Assembly: GCA_008921705.1 (NCBI GenBank)
Contig: VFFE01007640.1
Span: forward strand, 1,051,950-1,115,949
Length of the DNA: 64,000 bases
Reading direction: 5' to 3'
DNA from: Burhinus oedicnemus
Lineage: Eukaryota; Chordata; Aves; Charadriiformes; Burhinidae
The position numbers were made by a program, and so were the translations under genes. This document shows positions 37,481 through 49,489 of the stretch, in pieces; the first letter of the stretch is position 1; every line of letters begins with the position of its first letter. Under the pieces are notes generated by a model. It ran no database searches. It had not been told where the DNA came from and saw only the letters and a program-made list of their open reading frames with translations.

Positions 37481-39220
37481 TTAACAGAATTACTGAAATT
37501 GCCTAATGTCTTTTGGAAGAAAATACTATAACAAGCAAAGTGGTTTGTGTTAGTTCAAAGCTGCCATTTCAATTGTTTTAAGTGTTTTCATGGTCTGTTT
37601 AAGCAAGTAAATGGTTTAAGGGAAAAGATAGTTGTGAAATATAGCCTTTATATCTAAAGAAGCTATCTGACTCCTTTAACAGTTTCAGCTGAGGCTTGCA
37701 ATAATATATCTAAACCAAACACATTTATATTAATAAGATTTTGTCATTTATCCCATTTCTTAAGCTGGTAACAATGTTTGTTAATAATTAACTGGAAATG
37801 CTAATACTGGAAACTTCAAAAACGTGAGGCATTTGTCATTCTAAAATGAACTGAATTTTCTACCTTTAGCTTGAAAGCAAAACTGTTCAGGCTGAGAAAT
37901 CTATTAGATACTGTCACTTATAATTTAGTGTTTTTTGCAAATGTTAACTACTGACAGAGGAATACAGTAGCGTGTGAGTGAACTGTATGGCAGACCATTC
38001 CATGTCTGATGCATTGCTTTAGTCAGTTGATTGTGCCAGCCAGCATGTTAAATTCTTAATACTAGTCAAATTTATTTACTGTATAATCCCTTTCTCCCCT
38101 TACTTTTCTTTTTATCGGTGGTTCAGAGCCTTGAGGGCTTACAGAAAGCACTATTGATGACCACGGTGCTCTGTGTACATCTGGGATAATTCATTGTTCA
38201 CAGTGACATTTTTGAGTCTGTGCTGAGATCTGTTTATGAAGAAAACACTCTGCTGATTCTCCAGGGACTGAAGAGGGGAAAAAAGAAAAAGGACATGAAA
38301 AAGAAGTTATAATGTGGCTTTTATGGAAGAAGATGAAAGGTTTGTTTTGTTCTCTCTCTTTTTGCCTACATCAAAAATGCTGTTTATTGTGTAAAAGAAG
38401 GTACGATATAGACTTTAGGAACTGATTGCTTTTGCATTTGCTCAGCTTTTAGAATAATATTGACAGGTGGAACGGGGACAAGCAGAGAACATCAGGGACC
38501 TGTATCCTTGTGAGAGGTGAAGCGGGAACGTGGCTCCCACACAGGGCAGAATATTTTGCACAGGGCTACATCACTCACAAGCTTTCAGACATGTTTTCTT
38601 CTTTTGGAACTGGCTCTACTGGCAAACTGCAAAACAAGGACCTACCGTGCTTTTGTTGTGGCCTCTGCAGCTCCCTTTAGATATATAAAGGTGACTCTGT
38701 AACTATTTAGGGGTTTTATTTTCCAATGATATTTTTTTTCTTTTTCCAAATAATCTCATTTTAATCATCCTAGCTGCATGGAGTTCTTGGGAGAAAAGAG
38801 TCTGAAGAGGAAGTTGGAACATCACCTACAGCTGGGAAAGCTGAAGCAGTGGGTTGAGTTTACAGGCACTGTAACATGTGGAAATGGAGTAGTATCTTTC
38901 CATGAGGTGTTGTAGAATGGAAAAGTAGCAGTCCAGGTTTACCATTCTTTGATAGTTTTTCAATGCTTTTCCCTAGTAAGAACACTTTTTGAGAATCAAA
39001 ACCAGAGAACTTCCGTACATCAATTCGTCTGTATAACTTTTCAATCCATTTGCATGAAGGACATTTCATAAATCATGGTGAATTTACTATGAGTGAGATA
39101 TAACGTGTTTGCAAAACAATAAAGCTATTTATTCTATGCAACTGTGAAAGCTTTACACCTCACACAAAAAAGAGGCAAATCCCAGGACCTAAAGCTCGTA
39201 AGGCAAACTACTGAATGAGA
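37481..39220. other. Unique non-coding DNA, conserved-element-like at its left
   Basis: The 37481-37920 part is AT-rich, CpG-poor and dense in TAAT, ATTA and TTAATTA-like words in the style of a conserved non-coding element. The remainder shows no gene or repeat I recognise. Confidence 0.45.
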
Positions 39221-40330
39221 TGTGGTCCGTTGACCTTGGCTGACAACGAGACCCCCAGCCAGCTGCTCTCTCACTTCCCCTCCTCAAGGTGACAGGCGGA
39301 AGAAAACAAGAAAAGCTCATGGGTAGAGATAAGGACAGGGAGACCACTCACCTGTCACCGTCATCGGCAAAACAGACTTAACTTGGGGAAGATTAATTTA
39401 ATTTATTGTCAACTAAAAATAGGGTAGGATGGTGAGAAACAAAGACAAAGCTAATAACGACTTCCCCAGCCCCTCCCCTTCTTCCCAGGCTCAACTTCAC
39501 TCCTTTGTCCCTGACTCTTCTGCTTCCTCTTTCTATTCCCTGAGAGGTGCAGGGGGAAAGGGAATGAGTGTTGTGGTCAGTTCATAACACTTCTTCTTGT
39601 CTGCTCCTTCCTCATGCTTTTCCCCTGCTCCACAGGATACAGCCCTCCACGAACTTCTCCAGTGTGGGTCTTTCCCACAGGCTGCAGTTATTCATGAACT
39701 GCTCCAGTGTGGGTCCTTTCCATGGGGTGCAGTCCTTCAGGAATGGACTGCTCCATTGTGGGTTCCCCACAGGGCCACTGGTCCTGCCAGAAAACCTGCT
39801 CCCACATGGGCTCCTCTCTCCACAGGGCTGCAGTTTCTGCCAGGAGCTTTCTCCCGTGTGGGCTCTCCATGGGATACAGCTTCTTTCAGGCCACATCCAC
39901 CTCCTGGTATCCTCCATGGGCTTCAGGTGGATATCTGCTCCAGCATGGTCCTCCATTGGCTGCAGGGAGACACCATGCTTCATCATGGTGTTCACCATGG
40001 GCTGCAGGGGAATGTCTGCTCTGGTGCCTGGAGCACCTCCTCTCCCTCCTTCTTTGCCGACCTTGGTGTCTGCAGGGTTGTTTTTCTCACATTTTTTCCT
40101 CACTCCTCTCTTTTACAGCTGCTGTGCTTCATTTTCTACCCTTTCGTCAAGATGTTATCACAGAGGAACCACCAGTGTTGCTTACGGGCACAGCTTTGGC
40201 TAGTGGTGGGTCTATTTTGGAGCTGGCTGGAACCGTCTCTGACACAGGGCAGCACCTGATCTCTTCTCACAGAAGCCACCTCTGCAGCCCCCCTGGGCTA
40301 CCAAAGCCTTGCCACATAAACCCAATACAT
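39221..40330 (-). mobile_element. Long endogenous retrovirus LTR with internal tandem repeat (antisense)
   Basis: On the minus strand the element starts near 40330 (gtattgggtttatgtggcaa) and ends CA at 39221. An AATAAA poly(A) signal lies at 39407-39402, followed by a U5-like part. It is about 1.1 kb with no adjoining internal sequence, so I read it as a solo LTR of a long type known from birds. Its middle (about 39648-40020) is a degenerate tandem array. That array keeps all three plus frames (39568-40203, 39597-40259, 39707-40336) and one minus frame (39612-40103) open for 160-220 codons; none is a real gene. No clear target duplication was found. The right border is approximate. Confidence 0.75.
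39648..40020. repeat. Degenerate tandem repeat inside the LTR (about 8 units of 37-52 bp)
   Basis: Successive units share the frame ctgctcc, tgtgggt, ccatggg and ctgcag with variable spacing; examples start near 39659, 39701, 39748 and 39798. The units are diverged from one another and do not expand cleanly, so this is an old array belonging to the LTR family. Confidence 0.75.
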
Positions 40331-40740
40331 AAATAGAACAATATTAACCCGTTATCACAAAATATAAGTCTTAAAGGGATCATTTGTATCGCCATTTGCC
40401 ACAAGCCATTCTTTTCATCCAGCTTCCCTAGTTCAAGGCTACAGTTATACCAAACATTTTAGTTTGGTCAAATATAAATCATATGTACAGAACAGGAGAC
40501 ACCAGCTGATGGTAATGCCAAACCTTAAAGACACAAAATCAATTAGATTAAAAATATCCCATTTCAGTAGACAAAAGGTATCTCATGAAGCAGATGAAAG
40601 CAAAAACGCCTACCAAGTTCTTCACTATATTGAGGCAATGGAGAATTGTTGCTGACTCTATTAGGTGAACAGTTTGAAGAGATGAACAAGTAATGTCACC
40701 CAGGTAACTGACATAGCTCTTACTTGAGTGCTCCAGAAAA
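40331..40740. other. Unique non-coding DNA
   Basis: No gene or repeat recognised. Confidence 0.5.
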
Positions 40741-40945
40741 CGGGATTATTGTGGATAGAGCTATGGTGCAACTGGTGCTTCAGAAATCCCAGAGTGAGGA
40801 ATTGCTAACTGCAGGAGACCACAATACTGAAGCCACTATTTCCTTGCCTAGTTATTGCATTCTTCCCTACATAACTAATTTTGGCATGGGTTGACAACAG
40901 CCTTGGGCTAGATGGACTTCTCCACTGACATGGTATGGCTCTTTC
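40741..40945 (+). mobile_element. Ancient CR1/L3-type LINE 3' end (sense)
   Basis: The 3' hallmark ccttgggctagatggacttc, then cactgacatggtatggctct and ttcgtatg (40901-40950), is the worn form of the amniote CR1 ending gggctagatggac, then acccagtatggc and tcttatg. Upstream sequence is too diverged to place the 5' limit firmly. Confidence 0.65.
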
Positions 40946-41576
40946 GTATGTGCCTATGATAACACGGCACATACACCTACCTGCTTCCCCCTTCAAGAGT
41001 AAAATTATTTACATTTATTCTTACATCTGCAGGAAATGTTTACCCTTGAGGTCACATTGTAACTCCTGTCTTATTATGGTCTCACAAACATTAAGACAAC
41101 AAGGGCAGTACAGACAGCAAACTTGTGGGCTGTGAGCTGTAGATACCAGGACAGAGCAATCACTGTAGACATGCAGACCTCCATGACAGGCACGGACCAA
41201 AGAATGTCTCCCAGATTATGGCTCAAGGGTTAGATTCTATAAAGTTTTATAATTTCGTCTCTGAGATCTGAGGGGACTGGAACTGAGAGATTCTGAAGAA
41301 CGCAGGAGTAGGGTCATTTCCCTTCTATTTCTTTAGCCTTCCCAACAAATCATTCCTATGTTTCCCTGCCTTCAGTGGTAGCAAATTACATCTTATTTCA
41401 ATGTTGAATTTGTCTGAGTTCAACTTCCAGCTCTTGGCGTGGTAATAAAGTATGGGAATGGTATTATGGTCTTGGTATAGTATTACAATAAAATTTTATG
41501 AAGCTATCATCATGCCTTATAAAGTAGCAGGAAAGGACACAACCTTTTCTTTTTTTTGTCTTCTTCTTCTTTGCAG

Positions 41577-41695
41577 ATCATCTACTACAATGACAAGAAC
41601 AATTATGGAAACAATTATCACAGGGAGGAACAGTGATACTGAGGCCTAAGTTGCTCTGCATGAGCCTAGTTTTACAGTAGTTTAACTTCAATAAA
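41577..41695 (+). other. Candidate terminal exon with poly(A) signal
   Basis: A strong polypyrimidine tract (41543-41572) leads into tttgcag. The sequence after it reads IIYYNDKNNYGNNYHREEQ and then a stop (41634-41636) in one frame. A second frame is also open to 41649, which is a reason for caution. AATAAA lies at 41690-41695, about 54 bases after the first stop. Acceptor, short frame, stop and poly(A) signal in this order resemble the last exon of a plus-strand transcript. No upstream exon, donor or homology is visible, so it may equally be a lncRNA end or chance. Confidence 0.25.
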
Positions 41696-43681
41696 ATCAA
41701 CCACAGTAACAGGAAAGGGAAATTGAGTGAAATGGATCCTAAAATCCATCTTGATGACCTGAACAGAATCCCAACTGCTTATCAGGCTTGACTGGGTTCA
41801 ATAATATTATCTTTATAATTATGTGTTAACTCCATTGCTGCTGTCAGAATCCCTGTATATGTTACTGTTACTGACTGCTTTTTTCAGGGGGCTGCTACTC
41901 CTCCTGGTTGTCATCAAATAAATGAAGGTCCTCAGGAGCTGTTCTCTGCAAATGTTTTATTTTTATTTTGTTTCTCTGCTTCAGGAATCTGCTACTTTTT
42001 TCAAGTTTTAGTTTGTTGGTTTTTTTAACTGTTATCTTATGACAAAATTCTAATTAGTACTACGTGTTCTACAGAAAACCTACTCCAGGAGCTTCAGCTG
42101 CACATAGGAGTTTCTCTCTGTTCCATAGCATAAGTTTATCCATAACATAGTTATGCACCTCTGGTTTGTTTAAAGTTATACCTCGTTAAGGAGATACGGA
42201 AGAAGACAGCTATCTGTCAAGCACTGGTCATGGCATCAAATCTTTTAATAAAATTATTTGGAAGCTAACAAAAATAAAGAATGCTATGGGCAACAATTTT
42301 TATCGACTAAGAAAACAATTAGCCTTACCTGATAGGGTTTGCATATAATTTGTGCAAATCGCAGATTCGATTAAATCTGATGAAGTCTGGCTGTGTTTGA
42401 AATTGGAGTTCCAGAATAACAAGATATTTCAGCAAGCCGACAAAACCCACAGCTGAGGTAGATTGGCTGGGCACATGTGCCTCGGTGGACTTTAACATAA
42501 GTTGTGCATACTCAGCACCTCAGTGAATCTGACTAGAAATCAGGTCTGCTCTGAATGGAAATGGAGGAATTATGAGTCACTGAAGATCTTCTGTGCCTGT
42601 TTGTATAGGAGAAGGCACTCTACGAGCTTATAAAGAGAGCAGAACCTGTCATCCCCAATTCACTGTTTGCTTAATGTTTGCTGGCTGATTGCAAATGGCA
42701 TTCTTTCGCATTAGTTGCATGTCAATAGAAGATAAGATATAGATTCTCAACAGTATGCTAATGCTTTGAGTTACCCTGAAACTGCCAGAGACATAGCCTT
42801 TACAGTCTTTTCCTTTTCTTGCTTGCAGAAATGATTAACCTCAACAGGAAGCAGGGTCAGTACTAGAGGGTGACCGAAAATTCAGCATGGATTTAACTCA
42901 TAAATTAAATTATAACTTCACTCCTCTGTGTCTCCCTCATTTTAGTTCTTGGTTATGTGAATCCTGATCTTCTTCTGTTTCAGAAATTTAGACTTAAACT
43001 CCTGTTAAGGTCATAGTACTGCAGTCATAAATATCATGTCCTAGAGTTGTCACACGACCAAGTTTTCACAGCTATGTCCTACTTTTCTGTCCATAGAATT
43101 GACCTGACCAGAATCTGAAGAATTTTTTTACATATAGGTTGGATTATTTTATGTGCAACTGCTCTGATAAGATTACAGTTTAGTAGCTCTAATCTGATCT
43201 GTGAGACATACAGAAAGCCAAGGCAGATCAGCAGCACATTCTGGGCATGCTATGTCTAACACGTCTTGAATGCACGTGTGTGTACATGCAGCCACTGTAG
43301 GAGAAATTCATTATGCTTGGACTAGAATCTACAAAGTTGCTGCCTCCATCTGAACTCAATCCCACGCTTCCCACTGCAGTCCATGGAGAAAAGCAGACAT
43401 TACTGGCACACAGTTTGTATGACTGTAAAGAAGGGGGATATTCTGTTGTGTAAATGTAGATGGCTAATACTGTTTTAGGTGTCCTGCCCAGCTTCTAACT
43501 ACCTCTCCAGAGCTGTGCAAGTCCCTTATAGGTCTTTCATTCATTGCCATGTTGGTGTCTTGAAAACTTCAGGTCACCACAACTGAGCTATAGATGCTTA
43601 TATTTAGAAAATCAAATCCTGTTCCTGGGAAGATGCAGGCAGTGAGCTTGAGTTGTGTAGAGAAAGGAGAGCCCAAAACCA

Positions 43682-43870
43682 GTGACACACGTCACACCTC
43701 CAGACTCTGGGAAACCATCATTCTCCTTATAGTAAAGAAAGAGATTGAAAGGAGGATTTCTGAGAGCACTCCGTGCTGGCTTGATTATGTTCTCATTGAA
43801 TTCAATGGCAAATGTCTTAAAATGTTGAAGGTTTTTCTCTTGTGACACCAATGTGTCACTAGCGTGACAC
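43682..43870. promoter_or_regulatory. Cluster of GTGACAC/GTGTCAC words, three in 11-bp phase
   Basis: GTGACAC at 43842-43848, GTGTCAC at 43853-43859 and GTGACAC at 43864-43870 start exactly 11 bp apart in alternating orientation, one helical turn each. Another GTGACAC is at 43682-43688 and a consensus T-box half-site TCACACCT at 43692-43699. The adjacent pairs can also form 7-bp-stem hairpins with four-base loops. A T-box-type or hairpin role is inference. Confidence 0.3.
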
Positions 43871-44126
43871 CAGTCCTCGGTCTGCCTGTCTTCTTTAGTT
43901 CCACCACTGACCTGCTCACTTTATGAACAGCACCAGTGTATTTAGTCCTGTCGTGATTTTCAAATTTATAGAAAGAGCATTTCAGAAACATTTGGCAAAC
44001 TACTTCTTTGTAACAATCTACTTTCTTGTTATTTAATAGAGTACATTGTGTCTTTTCTAAAACTGCCCTTTGTTGTGGTATAAGCAAAACACCTTATTGA
44101 GTAGTAGTACTAGACTGATATCGTAG

Positions 44127-44573
44127 ACTCATAGAATGATAGAACCATAGAATGGTTTAGGTTGGAAAGGACCTTAAAGATCATCTAGTTCCAAACCCCT
44201 TGCCATGGGCAAGGACACCTCCCACTAGACCAGGCTGCTCAAAGCCCCATCCAGCTTGGCCTTGAACACTTCCAGGGATGGGGCCTCCACAGCTTCCCTG
44301 GGCAACCTGTGCCAGTGTCTCACCACCCTCAGAGTGAAAAATTTCTTCCTGAGATCTAATCTAAATCTCCCCTCTTCCAGTTTGAAGCCATTACCCCTTG
44401 TCCTATCACTACATACCCTTGTAAAAAGTCCCTCTCCAGCTTTCTTCTAGATGCTCCTCAAATACTGGAAAGCTGCTATAAAGTCTCCCTGGAGTCTTCT
44501 CCAGGCTGAAGAACTCCAACTCTCTCAGCCTTAAAGATCATCTAGTTCCAACCCCCTTGCCATAGGCAGGGGC
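44127..44573 (-). mobile_element. CR1 LINE (antisense), compound with a second 3' fragment
   Basis: From the tail (tcatagaatgatagaaccat) through ggttggaaaggacctt, ttgccatgggcaaggacac, cccatccagcttggccttga, gtctcaccaccctcagagtg and tctccaggctgaagaactcc this is a regular young CR1 in minus orientation, about 395 bp. At 44523 it passes without a gap into a second copy of the 3' segment (cttaaagatcatctagttcc to gcaggggcacc, 44523-44573) in the same orientation. That second piece lacks its own tail. Confidence 0.95.
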
Positions 44574-46839
44574 ACCAGGATGAGACCCTGTTATATGGAG
44601 CAATATAACCTCTGTGTTTTCTTATGTGTCTTATTTGGATCTATTTCTTTTTTCTCCTCTTTTCCTAGAAATGGGCAGAGATTGTCTTCCTCTGTGTCTG
44701 TCAGTAGCAAGCTATAGGGTCTCATCATGAATAGGGCTGGTAAGTGCTATGTTACAAAAAATAATTCTCATACTTGATCAGCTTCAGAACTCTACAGTCA
44801 TTCCAATTCCCACTTCAAGATTTCTTCCAAAGAAAAACCCTAATGAGCTGATATTTAGCTGGTGACCAGATAAATTCTGGATATTTTGACAGGATGTGGA
44901 GACAACCTCAATTTCCTCTCTGTGTGTAGGCTGCAAAAATGTGATCCTGGACATAAGCCATGAAACTTTTACCTCCTTTTGAGGTACTGCCAAATCCTGT
45001 AATGTGTATTACAATGGGAGGACAACTGATTAGCTCTATTAATTTACATACAGAATAGCCTTCCTTTCACATGCTTATTAATAGAAAGAGTACTAGTGTA
45101 ATTGACCAAATCCACTCAGCACAATTAAAATGGATTTTAAGGGCTTTGATGTACAACACTGTAAGCAAAGGAAGCAACAGTTAAATCCCCAATTAACACA
45201 AAGAAAATATGAGACAGGATTTTGTATCATTTCATTGCAAGCAAACAGAAAGAGAACAAATCCCCCCTCTGTAATGTAGTTTACACCCTACAACAAGCAA
45301 AACCAATTTAAAGCTATTGTAAATCTTAAATTATTCATTTCATTCTCAATAGGCCATTAAAAGGCCTCTTCTAGCTTCTAACATTTGAGTACAGTACTTG
45401 GTTTATGGTGAAAAAGGCACAAGGGAGAGAAAGAAGTGGAAACCCCAAAGGAATCTAAAAGTTGAAAACACAGAACAAACAAAACAAAGCTGAAGGTCTT
45501 TTTATCCATGGGATTTTCAAAGTGGTTTGAGAGGATTTATTGAGTGTATTGGACTCCCTTACTTTTAGTTGGCTGAAAAACTGTTTAAAGGATCAGCAAT
45601 GTGCTGTATACTGTCTTAGTCTTGGTGACCCAAAGACTGGGAGTATGTAGGTAACGTAGGTGACTACCCTGGTAGGAAGAGGAGGACAGATTAACACTTG
45701 CAGAACACAGGGTTAACATGATGAAAGCTTGTTCGTATAAGTCACTCTGCTTTGCTCTACAGGGAGATATGAACATGCCCTGTGAAATCACGCAGCTTCT
45801 GGAGCTGGGGCTGAACCTCAGCACCCAGTTGATTGATCTGTCTTGCAAACTTTAGCTTGTTGCCTACAACCTTCTGTCCCGGCCATGAGACATAGGAATT
45901 GGTCTAGCATCCACTGCTTTAGCCCCCCTGCCCGAGTGTCTTACAGAACCTTCCTGGTACGTGTAGTATCTCTTATTCTGTGGTTCACGAGTGAGTACTT
46001 CTATCTGATGTTATCACACAGCACAAGTATTTTGAGTCTTAAGAGAGCTGTGAACAACCACTTTTAAATATCCTGGTTGTTAGCAGCCTATGGGATACCA
46101 GCAGCCTTCATCGTTCAGCTTAGTAACTCCTGTGATAGTCCTTCTGTGACAGTGCCATGCGTGAATAATACTGTGGAAAGGCATGTTATTTGTTAAAAAT
46201 TACTGCACATAGTGCATAAACCCACCTTTTCATTTGAAAGGAGTATACTTAACTCCCATGGCAAACATACTGTAGGTCCACTGTATTGTAAGGTATCTTG
46301 TCCACTGTCTCCTAATGCAGAGTAATCTCTGCAGGGGTGTGAAGAAAGGGTACCACAATCAATGTGGCTGAGAGAATGGAGCTCATGAGGCAACTTATTA
46401 TTTAAAAAGGGAACAAAATAAAGCAATTTGTTTGTAAGATGGGCTGCAAGCCAAAAGCCAAAAAAAATCTGCCATTTCCTGCTCCCAGGCATTTTTTTTC
46501 CTAAATATGCAGAGACATTATAAATGATGGAGGTAACTGCTAGCCCTTTCGTGATCTTTTTCCTTGTTTTCACCCTGTTATACGGCTGTAGGGAACCTGT
46601 TACACAGATGTACTAGACTAGATAAAAGGTTCAGAAGAATTGCAAGAAAAATACTGGAAGCAGCAATACTGGAATCTGTCCTGCAACAGGATCCGTGTGA
46701 AGCCTCTCTGCCTTTGAAAATCTGTGAGGAACACTATGATAGTGCAGGATTTTAGCGCCTTGTCTTTCATAGGATAAAATCTGATTGAGGTTGTACTTAC
46801 ATGAAAACATTGTTCTGGAAAAGTTTTCTGGTGGGCTTC

Positions 46840-46946
46840 TTTGGTTTTGGTTTTTGGGTATTTTAGTTTTGGTCTTGTTTTTTTTTGTTGTTATTGTTTT
46901 GTTTTGTTGGGGTTTTTTGTTTGTTTGTTTGTTTTGTTTGTTTTTA
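46840..46946. repeat. (TTTG)n / T,G-rich low-complexity tract
   Basis: Imperfect ggtttt and gtttt runs passing into (gttt)n units at 46917-46941. Confidence 0.9.
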
Positions 46947-49066
46947 CAAGCTAGAACACTGGTTATTTACTCAACTGAAAGTGACTGAATCAGTCCGTCT
47001 TGCAGGGCTTTTCCTTGCTTTAGGACAGACTCACCCTGTTTCCTTGGCCTTCGGTACTGAGTCAGGGAGACCTGACTCAGATGCAGTTACCTACGTAGGA
47101 ACTCATTACCTGGATCAAATCTCCACCATATTCAGTGGAGAGGAATAAACACTGTTAAGCAACAATTCTTTTCCTCCTAATACAGATGCCTAATATAGTT
47201 CAGACGAATTGCACTCCAAAAATGACTGTGCCTCTCCAGTTGTAATGCAGGGAACCTGGCATGAGTACCACAAGTGTGGGCATTTTTACTGTCTGAAATT
47301 AGGTGAAATTAAATCCAGGCCGTGTGCCAGGCTATTATGGAGTCCTCAGTGGCAAAATTCTACTCTAAAGGAGTTTTAATCTATACTCTCTGTTCTCTTT
47401 GTAGTGCTTAGTTCTTGTCTTACTCTTTGTCTCCAGCTTCCAGACAAAAGAGCTAGGATAAATGTTCATGAATGTTTCTGCTGGCTAGACAGCTCAAGAA
47501 AAGCGACGATGAACCTTTTGAAGAGCTTTTCCTTTTGTACAAGAATCAAACTAATTTTAAACTAAAGCCCCAATTACAAAATAAAAGCATTGCCACAAGG
47601 AGTTAATCAGGAAGCACGATTCTATTTTTAATTCACAATCTACTTGAAATCATGGTAAATTTCAAGGAAAGGTTCAACTCTAGATGAAAGCATCTACATT
47701 TACATCTACCTATAGGTACCTTCCTGTGTCTTAGGTGACAAACCGGTCATTGCCGTCAGTGAATCCTGGAAAGTAATTCAGCTGACCAGCCAATACATGA
47801 ATACTGTAGAGTGGGCTAAATTTCTCCCAAGACTTCATTACATTAACTAGAGGACAGGCTAGAGTATAAGGAGACCTCAGAAACTCAGCTCACTGGAGGA
47901 TGCCTACACATAGATGATGCTAGTCTCTTAACCTACAACTGAATTTCCGAGTAGTCGGAAATCCTCACACACCAGTGAAGGCAAGATTTTCATGCACATT
48001 AACAGATCAAAATAAAGATGATAAAGGATTTCAAGGATACCCCCAAGCTCAAGAAGATGTACATAATAAGTTGATGCTGCTTCTGGGTATGTTACAAACA
48101 AATGTATTTTCAAGTAGGTAGTTTATTAAAGAAGAGTGGATCGTTTTGTTGCCCATAAAACAGCATTGAAAATAGAAGGGCTGGTGTCTGGGAAGTTTAA
48201 TTATGATTTAAGTGGATTATGCTGAAATGTTTGTTGTTCAGTCAATTACTTAGTGAAGGTAGATGCAATTTCCTTCAGCTTTCTTACTCCCTAGCAGCAT
48301 TTCTGATTGAATTGACTGCAATATGAATTCTTCTGAATTGCTGACTAACTGTGCAATATAGATTGGATACGAGCACTCTGGGATTCTTCAGCAGTGAATT
48401 TTCAAGATGAACTATGTGGAACACAGCTTTAAATACCCTTGTGGAGCATGGGTTTTAACTTTTGTCTTTACCATGCAGCTAGGCACCTAATCAGTGAATA
48501 ACTTAACAGGTTTTGACAAAAAGTATTTGCCATGGATCATCCTGGTTTCAAACAAGCAAGAAGTAAAAGAAAAGAAATAACGAAATTGTGTTCATAAACA
48601 TATCCCAACTGATTAAAGAGGGAGGAAAACACAGTTCCTTCCAGAATTCAAAGTGTTTGGAGAAGGAATATAATATTTTTTATTTTATAGCGTAACTTTT
48701 TCTTTTTGAATTTATGAATCACCGGGATTCACAATTATGCTGAGTTTTCTTTATTACAACTATGTTAAATCTTTAACATGAGTCTTGTTGCACCTTAAAT
48801 ACTTAGAAATCCTACGTGAAACTGTGTAAATAGCTGGACAATATAATCTTCATTCCAGTTTAAGATTATCTCAATTACATTGTGCTTGCCATATGAGCTC
48901 TGTTGATGTCCCAATGATTAAACAATCCAGCATAATACGGTTGTATCATGAGTTAATCTTCAAACGGTAATTTTCCATATCTATGTATGAAGCATAAATA
49001 TGACAACCTCACTGTGATCTGCAGAATTTTACCAAGTTTGAATAATTCCATGAATGCTACTCAAAT

Positions 49067-49390
49067 TTATCCCAAATGAGCATCTAGTGGTAAAAGTTTG
49101 TTTCTAAAACCAAACTTGCCCTGCATTGTATGCTGGTATAATAAGAAAATGTGTGACAAGGGCAGGAGAACATTACATCTCCATTTGAAATCCCTGTTCT
49201 TTGCTATAATTTGTGAAATATAATTGTTGATGTGTCCTATTAGGTTGCTGGCATCAAGCAAAAGCTGCACATTCTTAGCCATTTCCACAACATATGTATA
49301 TTTAAAATTTTCTTCTGCTGTTTTGTCAGGTTCTATTCTCACATTGTAGCCAAAAAGGACACTATGCCAAACTTCATTTTCACCAAAGTC
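49067..49390 (-). other. Candidate exon or pseudogene, 107-codon open frame
   Basis: On the minus strand a ctgcttaactag acceptor-like site (AG at 49392-49391) is followed by an uninterrupted frame of 107 codons to TAA (49069-49067). It begins DFGENEVWHSVLFGYNV and continues with mixed, globular-looking composition (for example VVEMAKNVQLLLDASNLIG). There is no ATG near the start; the first candidate is GTG at 49342. No consensus GT donor is evident in the frame. I do not recognise the protein. It could be a terminal exon, a decayed gene copy or an open stretch that is there by chance in AT-rich DNA. Confidence 0.25.
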
Positions 49391-49489
49391 CTAGTTAAGC
49401 AGGTAATGGAATAATTTATCATATTTTGCTATTTATAAAAGGTCTCCAAATGATTGTGAACTCTCTGATGGATTTATTATTTAAAATCC

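Larger units (their letters stand above)
40946..44126. other. Unique non-coding DNA with one exon-like site
   Basis: Apart from the terminal-exon-like site at 41577 and the phased GTGACAC cluster at 43682-43870 (separate entries), I see no gene or repeat in these 3.2 kb. Confidence 0.5.
44574..49489. other. Unique non-coding DNA with a T/G-rich tract and one ORF candidate
   Basis: Nearly 5 kb without a recognised transposon. Contains the TTTG-rich low-complexity tract at 46840-46946. It also has a conserved-element-like AT-rich block at 48640-49000 and the minus-strand ORF candidate at 49067-49390. Confidence 0.5.
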
